Shown piece after piece: positions 1-7,992 of a stretch of 35,501 nt of DNA. A model generated the notes under the pieces. It saw only the letters and a list, made by a program, of their open reading frames with translations. It did not search any database and had not been told where the DNA came from. Source of the stretch: an uncultured Lachnospiraceae bacterium (GTDB lineage: Bacteria > Bacillota > Clostridia > Lachnospirales > Lachnospiraceae). The stretch is taken from the NCBI GenBank assembly GCA_900318375.1, contig ONKG01000022.1:1-35501 (forward strand), given 5' to 3'. Made by a program: the position numbers and the translations under genes. Every line of letters begins with the position of its first letter. Position 1 is the stretch's first letter.

Positions 1-312
1 GCAATGCCTGTTTGCGACCATCTGCAGTTACTGCTTTTCAAGGTTCTCCGGAGCCATTTTTTTTGCCTGAGCTTTTTCATAGATCACTTGACACTACCGA
101 AGAACTGTAGGGGGGACCGGGACCGATCTCCGTACTTTTTTCTGTATGTCAGAATCTGCCTGCGGGCCCTGCGCCTGTGCGAAGGACAGCTCTGCAGGGG
201 GAAAGAAAGAGCCCCCAGCATATTGCAGCCATGCCGTCCTTTTATGTGACGGCACAGTTAACTTATATCGTACCACCTTTTGACGGGAATTTCGATATCC
301 GCTGCCCATATT
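1..312. other. Gene-poor stretch downstream of the PurF-like gene
   Basis: I cannot support a gene here. Short open frames exist on both strands but none has a convincing ribosome binding site or recognisable protein. On the minus strand a short frame ending at a TAA at 28-30 reads like the charged C-terminus of a protein (ending ENLEKQ). It is closed by an in-frame TAG about 22 codons upstream, so it is at best a remnant. A TTGACA hexamer at 86-91 has no matching -10. Confidence 0.4.
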
Positions 313-349
313 CCCGAAAAAAACAGCCCGTCTTCAAGCGACGGGCTGT
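313..349 (-). terminator. Intrinsic terminator of the PurF-like gene
   Basis: Perfect 10-bp inverted repeat (323-332 with 340-349, core CAGCCCGTC/GACGGGCTG) around a 7-nt loop. It is followed on the minus strand by a U-run (the A-run at 317-323). It lies about 20 nt past the stop codon at 370. Confidence 0.9.
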
Positions 350-369
350 CAAGAGCTGTTCCGGCGGTA

Positions 370-1794
370 TTACTCTCTTCCGTTCCAGCAGTATGTGCAG
401 AGTTTACAGGAAGGAATTCCGATAGCCTCGATCATATCGTCGAGTCTGTGGTAATGCAGGGAGGAGAAGTTGAGTTCCTTCCTGATCTCTTCAAGCATAG
501 CCGCGTATTCTTCGGAATCAGGATCCATGTACTTATTCAGAATATGGGGATTCGGATCCATGGAACCCTCCAGCTTCTCGATGACCCTCCTGGTGATGAG
601 CTCACCCTCTGAGTTTGATCTGGAGAAGTTGAGATATTTGCAGCCGAATACAAGAGGCGGACATGCCGGACGCACGTGGACTTCTCTGGCTCCGCTCTTG
701 TAGAGATATTCTGTTGTCTCACGCAGCTGGGTGCCGCGCACAATAGAGTCGTCGATCAGAAGCATACTCTTGTTGTCGATCAGCTCATGGATCGGAACCA
801 GTTTCATCTTGGCGATGAGGTTTCTGCGGCTCTGGATCGTGGGCATGAAAGACCTGGGCCAGGTGGGAGTATACTTGACAAAGGGGCGTGAATAAGGAAC
901 GCCGGAAGCATTTGAATAACCGACTGCATGGGCGACACCGGAGTCGGGAACGCCTGCAACAATGTCGGGCTTGCTGAGACCGCGCTTCATATCGCGCATT
1001 GCCAGGTGTTTGCCGCACTCGTAACGCGCATATTCGACGTTCATTCCCTCGTAGGTGGAAGCGGGGAAGCCGTAGTAGATCCACAGGAAAGTGCAGACCC
1101 TCATATTGTCAAAAGGCTCCTTGACTGTCTCTACTCCCTCGGGAGTGACAAAGCAGATCTCGCCGGGACCCAGTTCCTTTTCAAAGTGATATCCCAGATT
1201 AAGGAAGGAAAAGCTCTCGAAACAGATACATCTGCTGTCTTCTTTACAGCCGATCTCCACCGGAGTCCTGCCCAGACGGTCGCGGGCAGCGTAAATGCCG
1301 TTCTTTGTCATGACCATAAGGGTCATGGAGCCGCGGATCAGCTGCTGCGCGTAGCGGATGCCGTCCTCAAAGCTGTCGCACTGGTTGATGAGTGCCGCAG
1401 TCAGTTCTGTCGGGTTGATATCCCCTCCGCTCATCTCGAGGAAGTGGGAGTGGGATCCGGAAAAGAGCTTCCACATAAGCTCGTCGGAATTGTTGATCTT
1501 GCCCACGGTCGTGATCGCGTAGGTTCCCAGGTGCGAACGCACGATCAGCGGCTGGGGTTCATAGTCGGAGATACAGCCGATTCCCAGCCGGCCCTCCATT
1601 TTAAGAATGTCCTTATCAAATTTCGGTCTGAAATTCGAGCTCTCAATATTGTGAATCGCGCGGTCAAATCCCTTGACCGGGTCATAGACAGCAAGGCCAG
1701 CGCGGCGCGTTCCAAGATGTGAGTGGTAGTCGGTTCCATAAAATAAATCAAAAACGCAATCCTGCTTAGATGCAACTCCAAAAAAACCGCCCAT
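370..1794 (-). CDS. PurF-like amidophosphoribosyltransferase lacking the N-terminal catalytic cysteine
   Basis: 474 aa. Family role: glutamine PRPP amidotransferase, first step of purine synthesis, with an N-terminal Ntn glutaminase domain and a C-terminal phosphoribosyltransferase domain. The PRPP-binding loop (IDDSIVRGT, about residues 347-355) is intact. Cysteines at about 234, 385, 463 and 466 match the spacing of the 4Fe-4S ligands of the Bacillus-type enzyme. The protein starts MGGFFGV, whereas active enzymes read MCGI/VxG: the cysteine that becomes the N-terminal nucleophile is Gly here. I chose the ATG at 1794 because AGGAGAG lies 10 nt upstream and the family begins at this point. 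A GTG at 1824 would add 10 residues but overlaps that site. It is monocistronic, with its own promoter and terminator. It could use free ammonia or be a regulatory paralogue. Family assignment is firm, activity is not. Confidence 0.88.
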   Translation of the reverse strand: MGGFFGVASKQDCVFDLFYGTDYHSHLGTRRAGLAVYDPVKGFDRAIHNIESSNFRPKFDKDILKMEGRLGIGCISDYEPQPLIVRSHLGTYAITTVGKINNSDELMWKLFSGSHSHFLEMSGGDINPTELTAALINQCDSFEDGIRYAQQLIRGSMTLMVMTKNGIYAARDRLGRTPVEIGCKEDSRCICFESFSFLNLGYHFEKELGPGEICFVTPEGVETVKEPFDNMRVCTFLWIYYGFPASTYEGMNVEYARYECGKHLAMRDMKRGLSKPDIVAGVPDSGVAHAVGYSNASGVPYSRPFVKYTPTWPRSFMPTIQSRRNLIAKMKLVPIHELIDNKSMLLIDDSIVRGTQLRETTEYLYKSGAREVHVRPACPPLVFGCKYLNFSRSNSEGELITRRVIEKLEGSMDPNPHILNKYMDPDSEEYAAMLEEIRKELNFSSLHYHRLDDMIEAIGIPSCKLCTYCWNGRE

Positions 1795-1865
1795 AAATTG
1801 TATTCTCTCCTCTGCCGTACTCACGGTACCGGCACTTTTTCATTTTTTTACCCTGTAACAAGTGC

Positions 1866-1895
1866 ATAATAACATCATCTTATGATTTTTGTCAG
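1866..1895 (-). promoter_or_regulatory. Predicted sigma-A promoter of the PurF-like gene
   Basis: On the minus strand CTGACA (1890-1895), an 18-bp spacer, then TATTAT (1866-1871). Each hexamer matches 5 of 6 consensus positions. The leader is about 65 nt and contains a small GCC-GTAC hairpin just before the ribosome binding site. Confidence 0.6.
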
Positions 1896-2001
1896 CCTGA
1901 ATAAGATAAAAAATCATCCCAATGGGCTATCATAAAGGCTGATTATATGTATTTTTTTCAATACACCTCTCCGTTTTTGGAACTTTTGGCATGCTTTGTA
2001 T

Positions 2002-2048
2002 AAAAAAAGGACACCGGCCGTCCGCCATAGCAGCGGGCCCCGGTGTCC
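2002..2048 (-). terminator. Intrinsic terminator of the pot operon
   Basis: GGACACCGG (2009-2017) pairs with CCGGTGTCC (2040-2048), and the minus strand continues into a U-run (A-run 2002-2008). It lies about 20 nt past the potD stop. Confidence 0.88.
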
Positions 2049-2068
2049 GGAATACTCTTTATGAATGA

Positions 2069-3625
2069 TTAATGTGACAGTGCTCTGCGGCTGAGCCATC
2101 TTTTTATCAGGAACCATCCCAGAATGACCACTGCTCCGATGATCAGAGTCCAGCTCCACCAGGGAACCCTGCGGATGTCATAACAGCGCACATTGATCCA
2201 CATCTGGTTGATACGGGCGTTCTGTTCATCATTGAAATAAGTCATGATCGAGGAGCGGGCAATCACGTCGGCGGGCGGATACTGAGAGAAGAGCTGGCGG
2301 TTCATCTGGTCCGCCGCAGCCTCGATCACGAATTCCGAGTCCGTCTGATCCCGGTCTCCGGAGAAGAAATAGGCCAGATCATAGTCCACGGTCTCTTCCT
2401 CGTCGTCCTCCGCCTCATAGCAATACTGGGCATATTCGAACATGCGGGGGTCGTCTCCTCCGGAAATGACAGAGGTATAGCCGATGTAGTACATGTTGCG
2501 GATGGCATTGTCCGGACGGGACAGGAAGTTGATAAAGGCCTCCGCCGCATGCTGTTTTTCCGGGTCTCTTCCGATCCCGCTCTTGAGCATGACCCAGCCG
2601 TCAAAATAGATATCGGTACTCTCCTTAGGCACAGCGAAGCAGAGCGTGTAATCGTCTTCGTCCGCCTGGTCCAGGGTATAGACAGCATCTCCCGACCACT
2701 GGAAATTAACGGCAACTTTTCCGGTGATCATATCCGCCTTGCCGGAGTCTGTCTCAAAGGAAAAGACATTGTCCTTGACGTCTTTGAGCCAGTCCTCCAC
2801 CCGGGCGATCATCTCCGGGGATGTGTCATTCATCTCCTTCTCCAGCTTTTTTCTGTAATCAGGATCGTTTTTAAACTCCTCGGAAGACAGAAGATCGGAT
2901 TTCACGGCGCCGACAGCGGCAAAATAGGAGTCGCGTACGTTGTCCTTGATCGTCACCCTGCGGGCATAAGAAGGATCTGCCAGAATCTTCCACGTGGAAA
3001 CCTGCTCCTCCGTCACCAGCTCCGGATTGTAGACCAGTCCTGTGACCCCCCACATATATCCGGCAGCATATCTGCTCCAGGGCTCTCCGTTGATCTCGCT
3101 GTTTTCAAAGATTTCACGGATAAAGGGTGCTTCTCCCCTTATGAAATAATTGTTCTCGTCCCCTGTGTCAAAAAAGTCTTCGGAGAGAGGGACAAGGGCT
3201 TCCTCCGCCATCAGTTTCATGATCAGATATTCAGAGGGGCAGACCAGGTCGTAAACATCTCCCAGGGTCAGCATGTTGTAGAGGTCCTCGTTGGTGCCGA
3301 AGGTCGAATACTCCACCTTTACGCGCTTCCCGTAGGTCTCGTAATACCACTCCTCAAAATCATCCACCATAGAGTTCTCTCCGATGATATCACCCGAGGG
3401 AAGTTCAATGGTCTCTTCCTCGTCCCAGTCGCCCAGGTCGATATACTCCTCCCAGTTACAGACACGCAGAGTAATCGTCTCCTCCGCCTGTGCCTGCAGG
3501 CAGAGATCTGCAGATCCCGGAATTCCGGGCACTTTATCCTGAATGTTTCCCGGTACAAAGAGAAGCAGGAGCAGGACTGCAAGAGCGGCGGACAGAATTG
3601 TTTTTTTATGATAAATGTTCCGCAC
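2069..3625 (-). CDS. potD: Spermidine/putrescine ABC transporter substrate-binding protein PotD, with C-terminal membrane anchor
   Basis: 518 aa, longer than the usual 350 aa or so of PotD. It captures polyamine outside the membrane and delivers it to PotBC. An N-terminal hydrophobic export signal (about residues 8-25) has no lipobox cysteine. The mature part starts with the typical LRVCNWEEYIDLG segment of PotD/PotF proteins, where the tryptophan lies near the ligand pocket. A second hydrophobic helix near the C-terminus (about 490-508), followed by Lys/Arg, suggests anchoring by a C-terminal transmembrane segment instead of lipidation. An acidic stretch (about 415-430) looks like an insertion. 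The start is a GTG at 3625 with AGGAGG 5 nt upstream, and it overlaps the end of potC by 20 nt, so translation is probably coupled. Last gene of the operon. Confidence 0.92.
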   Translation of the reverse strand: MRNIYHKKTILSAALAVLLLLLFVPGNIQDKVPGIPGSADLCLQAQAEETITLRVCNWEEYIDLGDWDEEETIELPSGDIIGENSMVDDFEEWYYETYGKRVKVEYSTFGTNEDLYNMLTLGDVYDLVCPSEYLIMKLMAEEALVPLSEDFFDTGDENNYFIRGEAPFIREIFENSEINGEPWSRYAAGYMWGVTGLVYNPELVTEEQVSTWKILADPSYARRVTIKDNVRDSYFAAVGAVKSDLLSSEEFKNDPDYRKKLEKEMNDTSPEMIARVEDWLKDVKDNVFSFETDSGKADMITGKVAVNFQWSGDAVYTLDQADEDDYTLCFAVPKESTDIYFDGWVMLKSGIGRDPEKQHAAEAFINFLSRPDNAIRNMYYIGYTSVISGGDDPRMFEYAQYCYEAEDDEEETVDYDLAYFFSGDRDQTDSEFVIEAAADQMNRQLFSQYPPADVIARSSIMTYFNDEQNARINQMWINVRCYDIRRVPWWSWTLIIGAVVILGWFLIKRWLSRRALSH

Positions 3626-4424
3626 GGCGGCCTCCTTCCCTGTTTTCCCGATGAAGGGAACGAATATTGGTCACCAGCACGATCAGGACTACGATCAGAA
3701 AGATCACAGTGGAAAGCGCCCAGAGGGCTGTCTTGATCGTAGTCTGCGCACCCTTGGTGGCGTTGACGACGTAGGTGCTGATCGTGTCGAAAGTCGCGGG
3801 CTTGGTATAGGTGGCAATAAAATAATCATCCAGAGAGAGTGTCACCGCCAGGGCGAATCCGGAAACAATGCCCGGAATGATCTGGGGGATCAGTACCTCT
3901 GTCAGTGCCTTGAAGGGCGTTGCGCCCAGATCAAGGGCAGCCTCGTAGATACTGGGATCCATCTGCTGGATGCGGGGCATCACCGAGAGGAATACAAAGG
4001 GCGCGCACAGAGTCACATGACCTGCCACCAGAGGAATATAAGAATCCTTGCTTATATGAAGCGCCACCACGAGCAGGACGCAGATGGAGAAGCCGGTCAC
4101 AACGTCCGCGTTGATGACAGGAATCTGATTGAGCGTTGTGATAAAACCCGATGCTCTTTTTCTGGAATAAAAGGCACCGATCGCGCCGATCGTCCCGAGC
4201 ACGGTCGCGATGGCTGCTGCTCCGAGGGCAAGCGTGACCGTTCCGGCGATCATGCCGGTGAGTTCAGGCGTTGTAAAGAGCGTCACGTAGTTCTTCATGG
4301 AAAAACCGCGGATGGCTCCGATATTGGTCGACTCGGTAAAGCTGTACACTGCCAGGATCAGGATCGGCAGGTACAAAAACAACAGGACGAGGATCAGGAA
4401 CAGTCTCCTGCAGATTTTCCACAT
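3606..4424 (-). CDS. potC: Polyamine ABC transporter permease PotC
   Basis: 272 aa inner-membrane permease, normal length for PotC. The N-terminal helix is followed by the typical FNES-like loop (SFTESTNIG), then five further hydrophobic segments. The cytoplasmic EAA loop that docks on the ATPase is visible (EAALDLGATPFKALTEVLIP, about residues 162-181). The ATG at 4424 overlaps the TGA of potB in a TGATG arrangement, indicating translational coupling. A TTG one codon upstream has slightly better spacing (9 nt) to GAGGAGG, so the exact first codon is uncertain. It forms the translocation pore with PotB. Confidence 0.93.
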   Translation of the reverse strand: MWKICRRLFLILVLLFLYLPILILAVYSFTESTNIGAIRGFSMKNYVTLFTTPELTGMIAGTVTLALGAAAIATVLGTIGAIGAFYSRKRASGFITTLNQIPVINADVVTGFSICVLLVVALHISKDSYIPLVAGHVTLCAPFVFLSVMPRIQQMDPSIYEAALDLGATPFKALTEVLIPQIIPGIVSGFALAVTLSLDDYFIATYTKPATFDTISTYVVNATKGAQTTIKTALWALSTVIFLIVVLIVLVTNIRSLHRENREGGRRAEHLS

Positions 4425-5209
4425 CAAAGCAGTGCACCTCCTCTTCCGGGTTCATCCTCCTCACCGCCTGTCAGCAGTGTGAAGATGCAGATCATAGCCA
4501 GCAGGATCAGGGAGATCATCGATCCGCCGTGCCAGTTGTAGGCGGCAAAATAGCTTCCGATCAGGCTTCCCATGATATATGTGCTGTTGTAGAGCATATC
4601 CAGAACGACATAGTTGGTCATTGCAGGCAGAAAGACCATGGACACGCCGCTGAGAATGCCGGGCACAGAGAGGGGAAGGGTCACGCGCAGAAAAGTCTGC
4701 AGACTGTCGGCTCCCAGGTCCATGGCCGCTTCACACAGAGCCCCGTCCAGCCGGGAAATCGTCGTATAGATCGGCAGGATCATAAAGGGCATAAAGTCAT
4801 AGGTCATGCCGACGACTGCATTCAGGAAGGGATGCATGGCAAGATTCCCCTCCAGCAGATTCAGGATTTCCTTGAGTGCCGTGATGCGCAGGGAAAAGTT
4901 GATCCACATGGGCATCACAAAGAGCATCAGGATGACGGACTGTGACCGCAGTCCGCTGGTTGCCAGGAAATATGCAACCGGATAGGCCAGCAGCAGACAG
5001 ACCAGGGTTGTCACAAGCGCAATGGTAAAGCTGTAATACAGGGTTCCCAGGGTGTTGGGATCCGTAAAGAAATGCGTGAAATTCCGAAGCGTAAACTGCC
5101 CCTGTCCATTGGTGAAGGCATAATAAAACAGGACAAGAAGCGGTGCCGCAACAAAAATCACCAGGAAAACGGCATAGGGAATGCCGAGACTCTTTCTGGA
5201 AAATCGCAT
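4424..5209 (-). CDS. potB: Polyamine ABC transporter permease PotB
   Basis: 261 aa permease with six hydrophobic segments and an EAA loop (EAAMDLGADSLQTFLRVTLP). It pairs with PotC and docks on PotA. I chose the ATG at 5209, with AAGAGGT 8 nt upstream. It gives a short basic N-terminus (MRFSRKSLG) before the first membrane helix. A TTG at 5260 would add 17 residues without a better ribosome site. A 122-nt gap separates it from potA and holds no gene. The gene order regulator-potA-potB-potC-potD is the common polyamine operon of Firmicutes. Confidence 0.92.
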   Translation of the reverse strand: MRFSRKSLGIPYAVFLVIFVAAPLLVLFYYAFTNGQGQFTLRNFTHFFTDPNTLGTLYYSFTIALVTTLVCLLLAYPVAYFLATSGLRSQSVILMLFVMPMWINFSLRITALKEILNLLEGNLAMHPFLNAVVGMTYDFMPFMILPIYTTISRLDGALCEAAMDLGADSLQTFLRVTLPLSVPGILSGVSMVFLPAMTNYVVLDMLYNSTYIMGSLIGSYFAAYNWHGGSMISLILLAMICIFTLLTGGEEDEPGRGGALL

Positions 5210-5331
5210 CAGTTCATACCTCTTATATGTTAAGCCGGGCGCGTTCCCGCGCAGCGGCAAAGCAACGATTCATTCAGTCCCCCCATACATCAGCGGCCAA
5301 AGGTCACAAAATGTCCGGGGCATGGCTCAGA

Positions 5332-6777
5332 TCACTTTCTCTTGAGCGTAAATGTCATCTTGTCCACCGGCATCAGCAGGCTGACACGGTCTCCCATGTT
5401 CCACAGATATTCGTCGTCGACGACAAAATCCTGCTCCAGTTCGGTGTGGATGATATAGCTGTAGTGATCGCCCTTGTAGATCAGGTTGCTGATCGTGCCC
5501 TGAATGAGACCGGCGTCCTGATCGTCTGTCATCTCAATATCGTCGGGCTGGATGGAGACCAGGATCCTGACTCTGTCGGGTTCCAGTATATCTCCATTGC
5601 CGTCCACGACGGTTCCGTCTTCCTTCCGCTTGCTGCCCTTGATGATGCGGGTCAGGCTGGTATCAATATGGTGTCCGTTGTACTCCAGGCGGAAATCGCG
5701 GTTCACATCCGCAAAGAAAAGATTGGTATGGTCCTCGGCAAGCATGATGTGGATGTTTTCCGGGTCCACCCTGAGACCGACATGGTCTCCCACCCTTGCA
5801 TTGTGAACGGTCTGGATAACAATTTCGTTCTTTCCGGACAGGACGGTGATCTCGTAGTGGATCCCCTTGAAAATAACACTGTCCACGATCCCGTTGATCG
5901 TACCGGCACCGGGCGCAACGATCTCTACATCCTCGGGACGCACTACGGCAGTGATATGGGTCCCCTCCTCGAAGTCGTCCACACAGACGAATTCGCCGCC
6001 GCAGAAGCGCGCCTTCAGATGTCCGGTCATCATTCCGTTGAAAATATTGCTTTCTCCGATAAAGTCCGCAACAAAGGCATTGGCCGGCTCGTTGTAGATA
6101 TCCTCAGGAGTTCCGATCTGCTGGGTCCGGCCCTCACTCATGACAACGATCTTGTCGGACATGGTCAGAGCTTCCTCCTGGTCATGGGTCACATAGATAA
6201 AGGTAATGCCCAGCTTATCGTGCATATCCTTTAGCTCGAGCTGCATCTCCTTGCGCATCTTGAGATCCAGGGCGCCCAGAGGCTCATCGAGAAGCAGGAT
6301 CTCCGGTTCATTGACCAGGGCGCGGGCAATCGCGATCCTCTGCTGCTGTCCGCCGGACAGAGTCTGGATCTTGCGGTGCTCAAAACCTTCCAGATCCACC
6401 AGTTCCAGCACGCGGCCTACTTTGCGGCCGATCACGTCCTTAGGTGTCTTATTCTGACGCAGGCCAAAGGCGATATTGTCATATACATTCATATGCGGAA
6501 AAAGCGCATACCTCTGAAAGACCGTATTGATCGGCCTTTTATAAGGCGGCAGCCCGATCAGGGATTTTCCGTTCAGCAGGATGTCTCCCTCTGTGGGCAC
6601 ATCAAATCCTGCAATCATCCGAAGGGTCGTGGTCTTTCCGCAGCCCGAAGGGCCCAGGAAAGTGACAAACTCGCCGCGTTTCACTTCCAGATTAAAGTTA
6701 TCAACCGCCTTGAACCCGTCATCTTCAAAAATCTTGCTGATGCCCTTCAGTTCAATAATCGTATCTTTGTTCTGCAT
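5332..6777 (-). CDS. potA: Polyamine ABC transporter ATP-binding protein PotA with duplicated C-terminal regulatory module
   Basis: 481 aa, about 100 residues longer than typical PotA. The nucleotide-binding domain is complete: Walker [10 protein letters not shown] (about 42-50), Q-loop near 88, signature LSGGQQQR (140-147), Walker B LLLDEP (161-166), H-loop near 198. After it come two TOBE-like segments instead of one. The first is around 276-345 (PEDVEI, then [17 protein letters not shown]). The second is around 405-475 (PDDIEM, then [19 protein letters not shown]). The parallel order of motifs suggests internal duplication, joined by a charged linker around 378-402. It energises import through PotBC. 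Its leader contains two hairpins (6815-6880). Confidence 0.93.
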   Translation of the reverse strand: MQNKDTIIELKGISKIFEDDGFKAVDNFNLEVKRGEFVTFLGPSGCGKTTTLRMIAGFDVPTEGDILLNGKSLIGLPPYKRPINTVFQRYALFPHMNVYDNIAFGLRQNKTPKDVIGRKVGRVLELVDLEGFEHRKIQTLSGGQQQRIAIARALVNEPEILLLDEPLGALDLKMRKEMQLELKDMHDKLGITFIYVTHDQEEALTMSDKIVVMSEGRTQQIGTPEDIYNEPANAFVADFIGESNIFNGMMTGHLKARFCGGEFVCVDDFEEGTHITAVVRPEDVEIVAPGAGTINGIVDSVIFKGIHYEITVLSGKNEIVIQTVHNARVGDHVGLRVDPENIHIMLAEDHTNLFFADVNRDFRLEYNGHHIDTSLTRIIKGSKRKEDGTVVDGNGDILEPDRVRILVSIQPDDIEMTDDQDAGLIQGTISNLIYKGDHYSYIIHTELEQDFVVDDEYLWNMGDRVSLLMPVDKMTFTLKRK

Positions 6778-6814
6778 GTATTGATCCTCTTACTATATGT
6801 TATTTGGCCGCCAT

Positions 6815-6880
6815 GTCCTCATCGAGGACGCTCGTCAAGACCTCTCGAATGCTCATGCAGGCATGACATTCGTGAGGCTT
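6815..6880 (-). promoter_or_regulatory. Pair of inverted repeats between the regulator gene and potA
   Basis: Imperfect palindrome 6841-6858 with 6861-6877 (arms CCTC-CGAATG-TCATGC, one mismatch and one bulge, 2-nt centre). Beside it is a perfect GTCCTC/GAGGAC hairpin (6815-6829). The long arms with almost no loop look more like a DNA operator, or a stable mRNA hairpin, than a terminator: no U-run follows on the minus strand. It could tune potABCD relative to the regulator. Confidence 0.5.
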
Positions 6881-6894
6881 TTCCTCGCTGTTTT

Positions 6895-7449
6895 TCAAAA
6901 CTCCGGGGGGGAACTGATCCAGATCAGTTTTGCCGGGCGGTTGGAGGGGTTGGTGATGTAGTGGGCGACAGCTGCCTGGTAGTAAAAACTCTCTCCCGCC
7001 TTAATATGGTAGACTTTTTCGCCCAGATGGAGGTTGAGGCGTCCGCTGATCAGGAAGCCGAACTCCTCCCCTGTGTGGGGCTTGTCCTCTTCGAGAACTC
7101 CGTGCGGAGCAAGAACTACCAGAAGGGGCTCCATCTGGTATCTCTGCGCGGAGGGCACGATCCACTGAATGCTGTTGCCCTGGTCATCTATCTTTTCAAA
7201 GTATTCCTGTTCGGAGAAAACAACTTTCTCCTCCTCGCGGCGGAAAAAATCCGCCGGTGTGGAGCCCAGGCATTCGATGATGTCAAACAGAGTCACCATG
7301 GACGCGGACACCTGTCCTCGTTCCAGCTGGGAAATGAAGCCTTTTGTGAGTTCTGTCCGGTCCGCAAGTTCCTGCTGGGTCAGTCCGTTCCGGTTTCGCA
7401 GGTTTTTGATCCTCTCTCCGATATAGCTGTTGACTTCCGCTGTATCCAT
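6895..7449 (-). CDS. XRE-family regulator with C-terminal cupin domain, first gene of the polyamine operon
   Basis: 184 aa. The N-terminal helix-turn-helix is at about residues 11-66 (LRNRNGLTQQELADRTELTK, then GFISQLERG). A cupin beta-barrel follows at about 108-180 (HTGEEFGFLISGRL, then KAGESFYYQA). This is the architecture of PuuR-type regulators, whose cupin domain binds small metabolites. Position at the head of a pot operon suggests it senses polyamine and autoregulates the operon, which is inference. It is preceded by a near-consensus promoter and repeated GTAAAC-like motifs. The ATG at 7449 has an upstream GAGGTGAAT sequence at suitable spacing. Confidence 0.9.
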   Translation of the reverse strand: MDTAEVNSYIGERIKNLRNRNGLTQQELADRTELTKGFISQLERGQVSASMVTLFDIIECLGSTPADFFRREEEKVVFSEQEYFEKIDDQGNSIQWIVPSAQRYQMEPLLVVLAPHGVLEEDKPHTGEEFGFLISGRLNLHLGEKVYHIKAGESFYYQAAVAHYITNPSNRPAKLIWISSPPEF

Positions 7450-7528
7450 ACCGATTCACCTCTGTGCATTGATCCGTCTTCAGGTATCCTGTACTGTGCT
7501 GCTCATGAATAATGCAAGGCATAGCAAC

Positions 7529-7600
7529 GGCTCCGAATAGTAAACAAATATCTTTCTATTACTAAACCCGGAGCCAAATTTCATTATACTGGCAGTAAAC
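7529..7600 (-). promoter_or_regulatory. Candidate operator and leader palindrome of the pot operon
   Basis: An interrupted inverted repeat, GGCTCCG (7529-7535) with CGGAGCC (7569-7575) and inside it TAGTAA (7538-7543) with TTACTA (7559-7564), covers the predicted transcription start region. AGTAAAC/ACTAAAC heptamers occur at 7539, 7561 and 7594 on the plus strand and GTTTAC at 7643. The 22- and 33-bp spacings keep the three on one helix face. A regulator binding site is inferred. Confidence 0.5.
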
Positions 7601-7610
7601 TTTTTGTCAA
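7583..7610 (-). promoter_or_regulatory. Sigma-A promoter of the polyamine operon
   Basis: On the minus strand TTGACA (7605-7610), 16-bp spacer, TATAAT (7583-7588): both hexamers are perfect consensus. The inferred start near 7576 gives a leader of about 125 nt carrying the 7529-7575 palindrome. So strong a promoter suggests control mainly by repression. Confidence 0.85.
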
Positions 7611-7630
7611 TTATTAATGTGCACAGAGCT

Positions 7631-7677
7631 GTCTGTAATATTGTTTACACATGCAAAGGTGTCTGTAAATTCGTTTA
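7631..7677. repeat. Two 17-bp direct repeats 30 bp apart upstream of the pot promoter
   Basis: GTCTGTAATATTGTTTA (7631-7647) and GTCTGTAAATTCGTTTA (7661-7677) match in both ends and lie exactly 30 bp apart, about 20 bp upstream of the pot -35. They may be activator or repressor sites. Confidence 0.4.
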
Positions 7678-7767
7678 ATTCGTACTTTTACAAGTCTTTC
7701 CGGGTACAAGTTTTTCAAGACTTTTGAAAAGGAAAAACTTTTGGAAAAGGCTCAGCCTGCAGTCCCT

Positions 7768-7905
7768 CTTCCCGGAAGTCCTTTTACTCCGCAGTCTTTC
7801 TTCACGGAGTCCCTCTTGTCCGCAGTCTTTCTTCCCGGAAGTCCCTCTTCTCCGCAGTCTTTCTTCACGGAGTCCCTCTTGTCCGCAGCCCTTCTTCCGG
7901 GCGGC
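7768..7905. repeat. Minisatellite of 63-bp units (each two related 31/32-bp halves)
   Basis: The 63-bp unit starting CTTCCCGGAAGTCC recurs at 7768 and 7831, with a third partial copy from about 7894. Each unit is itself two similar halves ending CCGCAGTCTTT, so about four and a half half-units are present. It lies just upstream of the kinase promoter. It has an open frame but sits before the predicted transcription start, so it is probably not translated. Confidence 0.8.
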
Positions 7906-7910
7906 TGGAT

Positions 7911-7939
7911 TTGTTTAAATACAGACAGCATGCTATACT
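7911..7939 (+). promoter_or_regulatory. Promoter of the first Ser/Thr kinase gene
   Basis: TTGTTT (7911-7916), 17-bp spacer, TATACT (7934-7939), with an extended -10 TGC directly before it. The predicted start near 7946 places the minisatellite outside the transcript and decides the choice of start codon. Confidence 0.7.
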
Positions 7940-7992
7940 TTTTCTGGTGCAGAAATCTGCGGATTACGGAAATGACAGGTGGGAATCGGATT

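Noticed and set aside
1-130. A short minus-strand frame ending ENLEKQ as the end of a real gene
   Set aside because: It is interrupted by a stop about 22 codons before, with nothing recognisable upstream.
928-1722. A 264-codon plus-strand frame opposite the PurF-like gene, and similar antisense frames at 2549-3736, 3615-4541, 14951-16111 and 19016-20131
   Set aside because: All are shadows of conserved minus-strand genes.
7741-7992. A TTG-initiated N-terminal extension of the first kinase, containing a Pro/Phe/Ser repeat
   Set aside because: The best promoter ends at 7939, so this stretch lies outside the predicted transcript, and the repeated peptide is unlike any kinase N-terminus.
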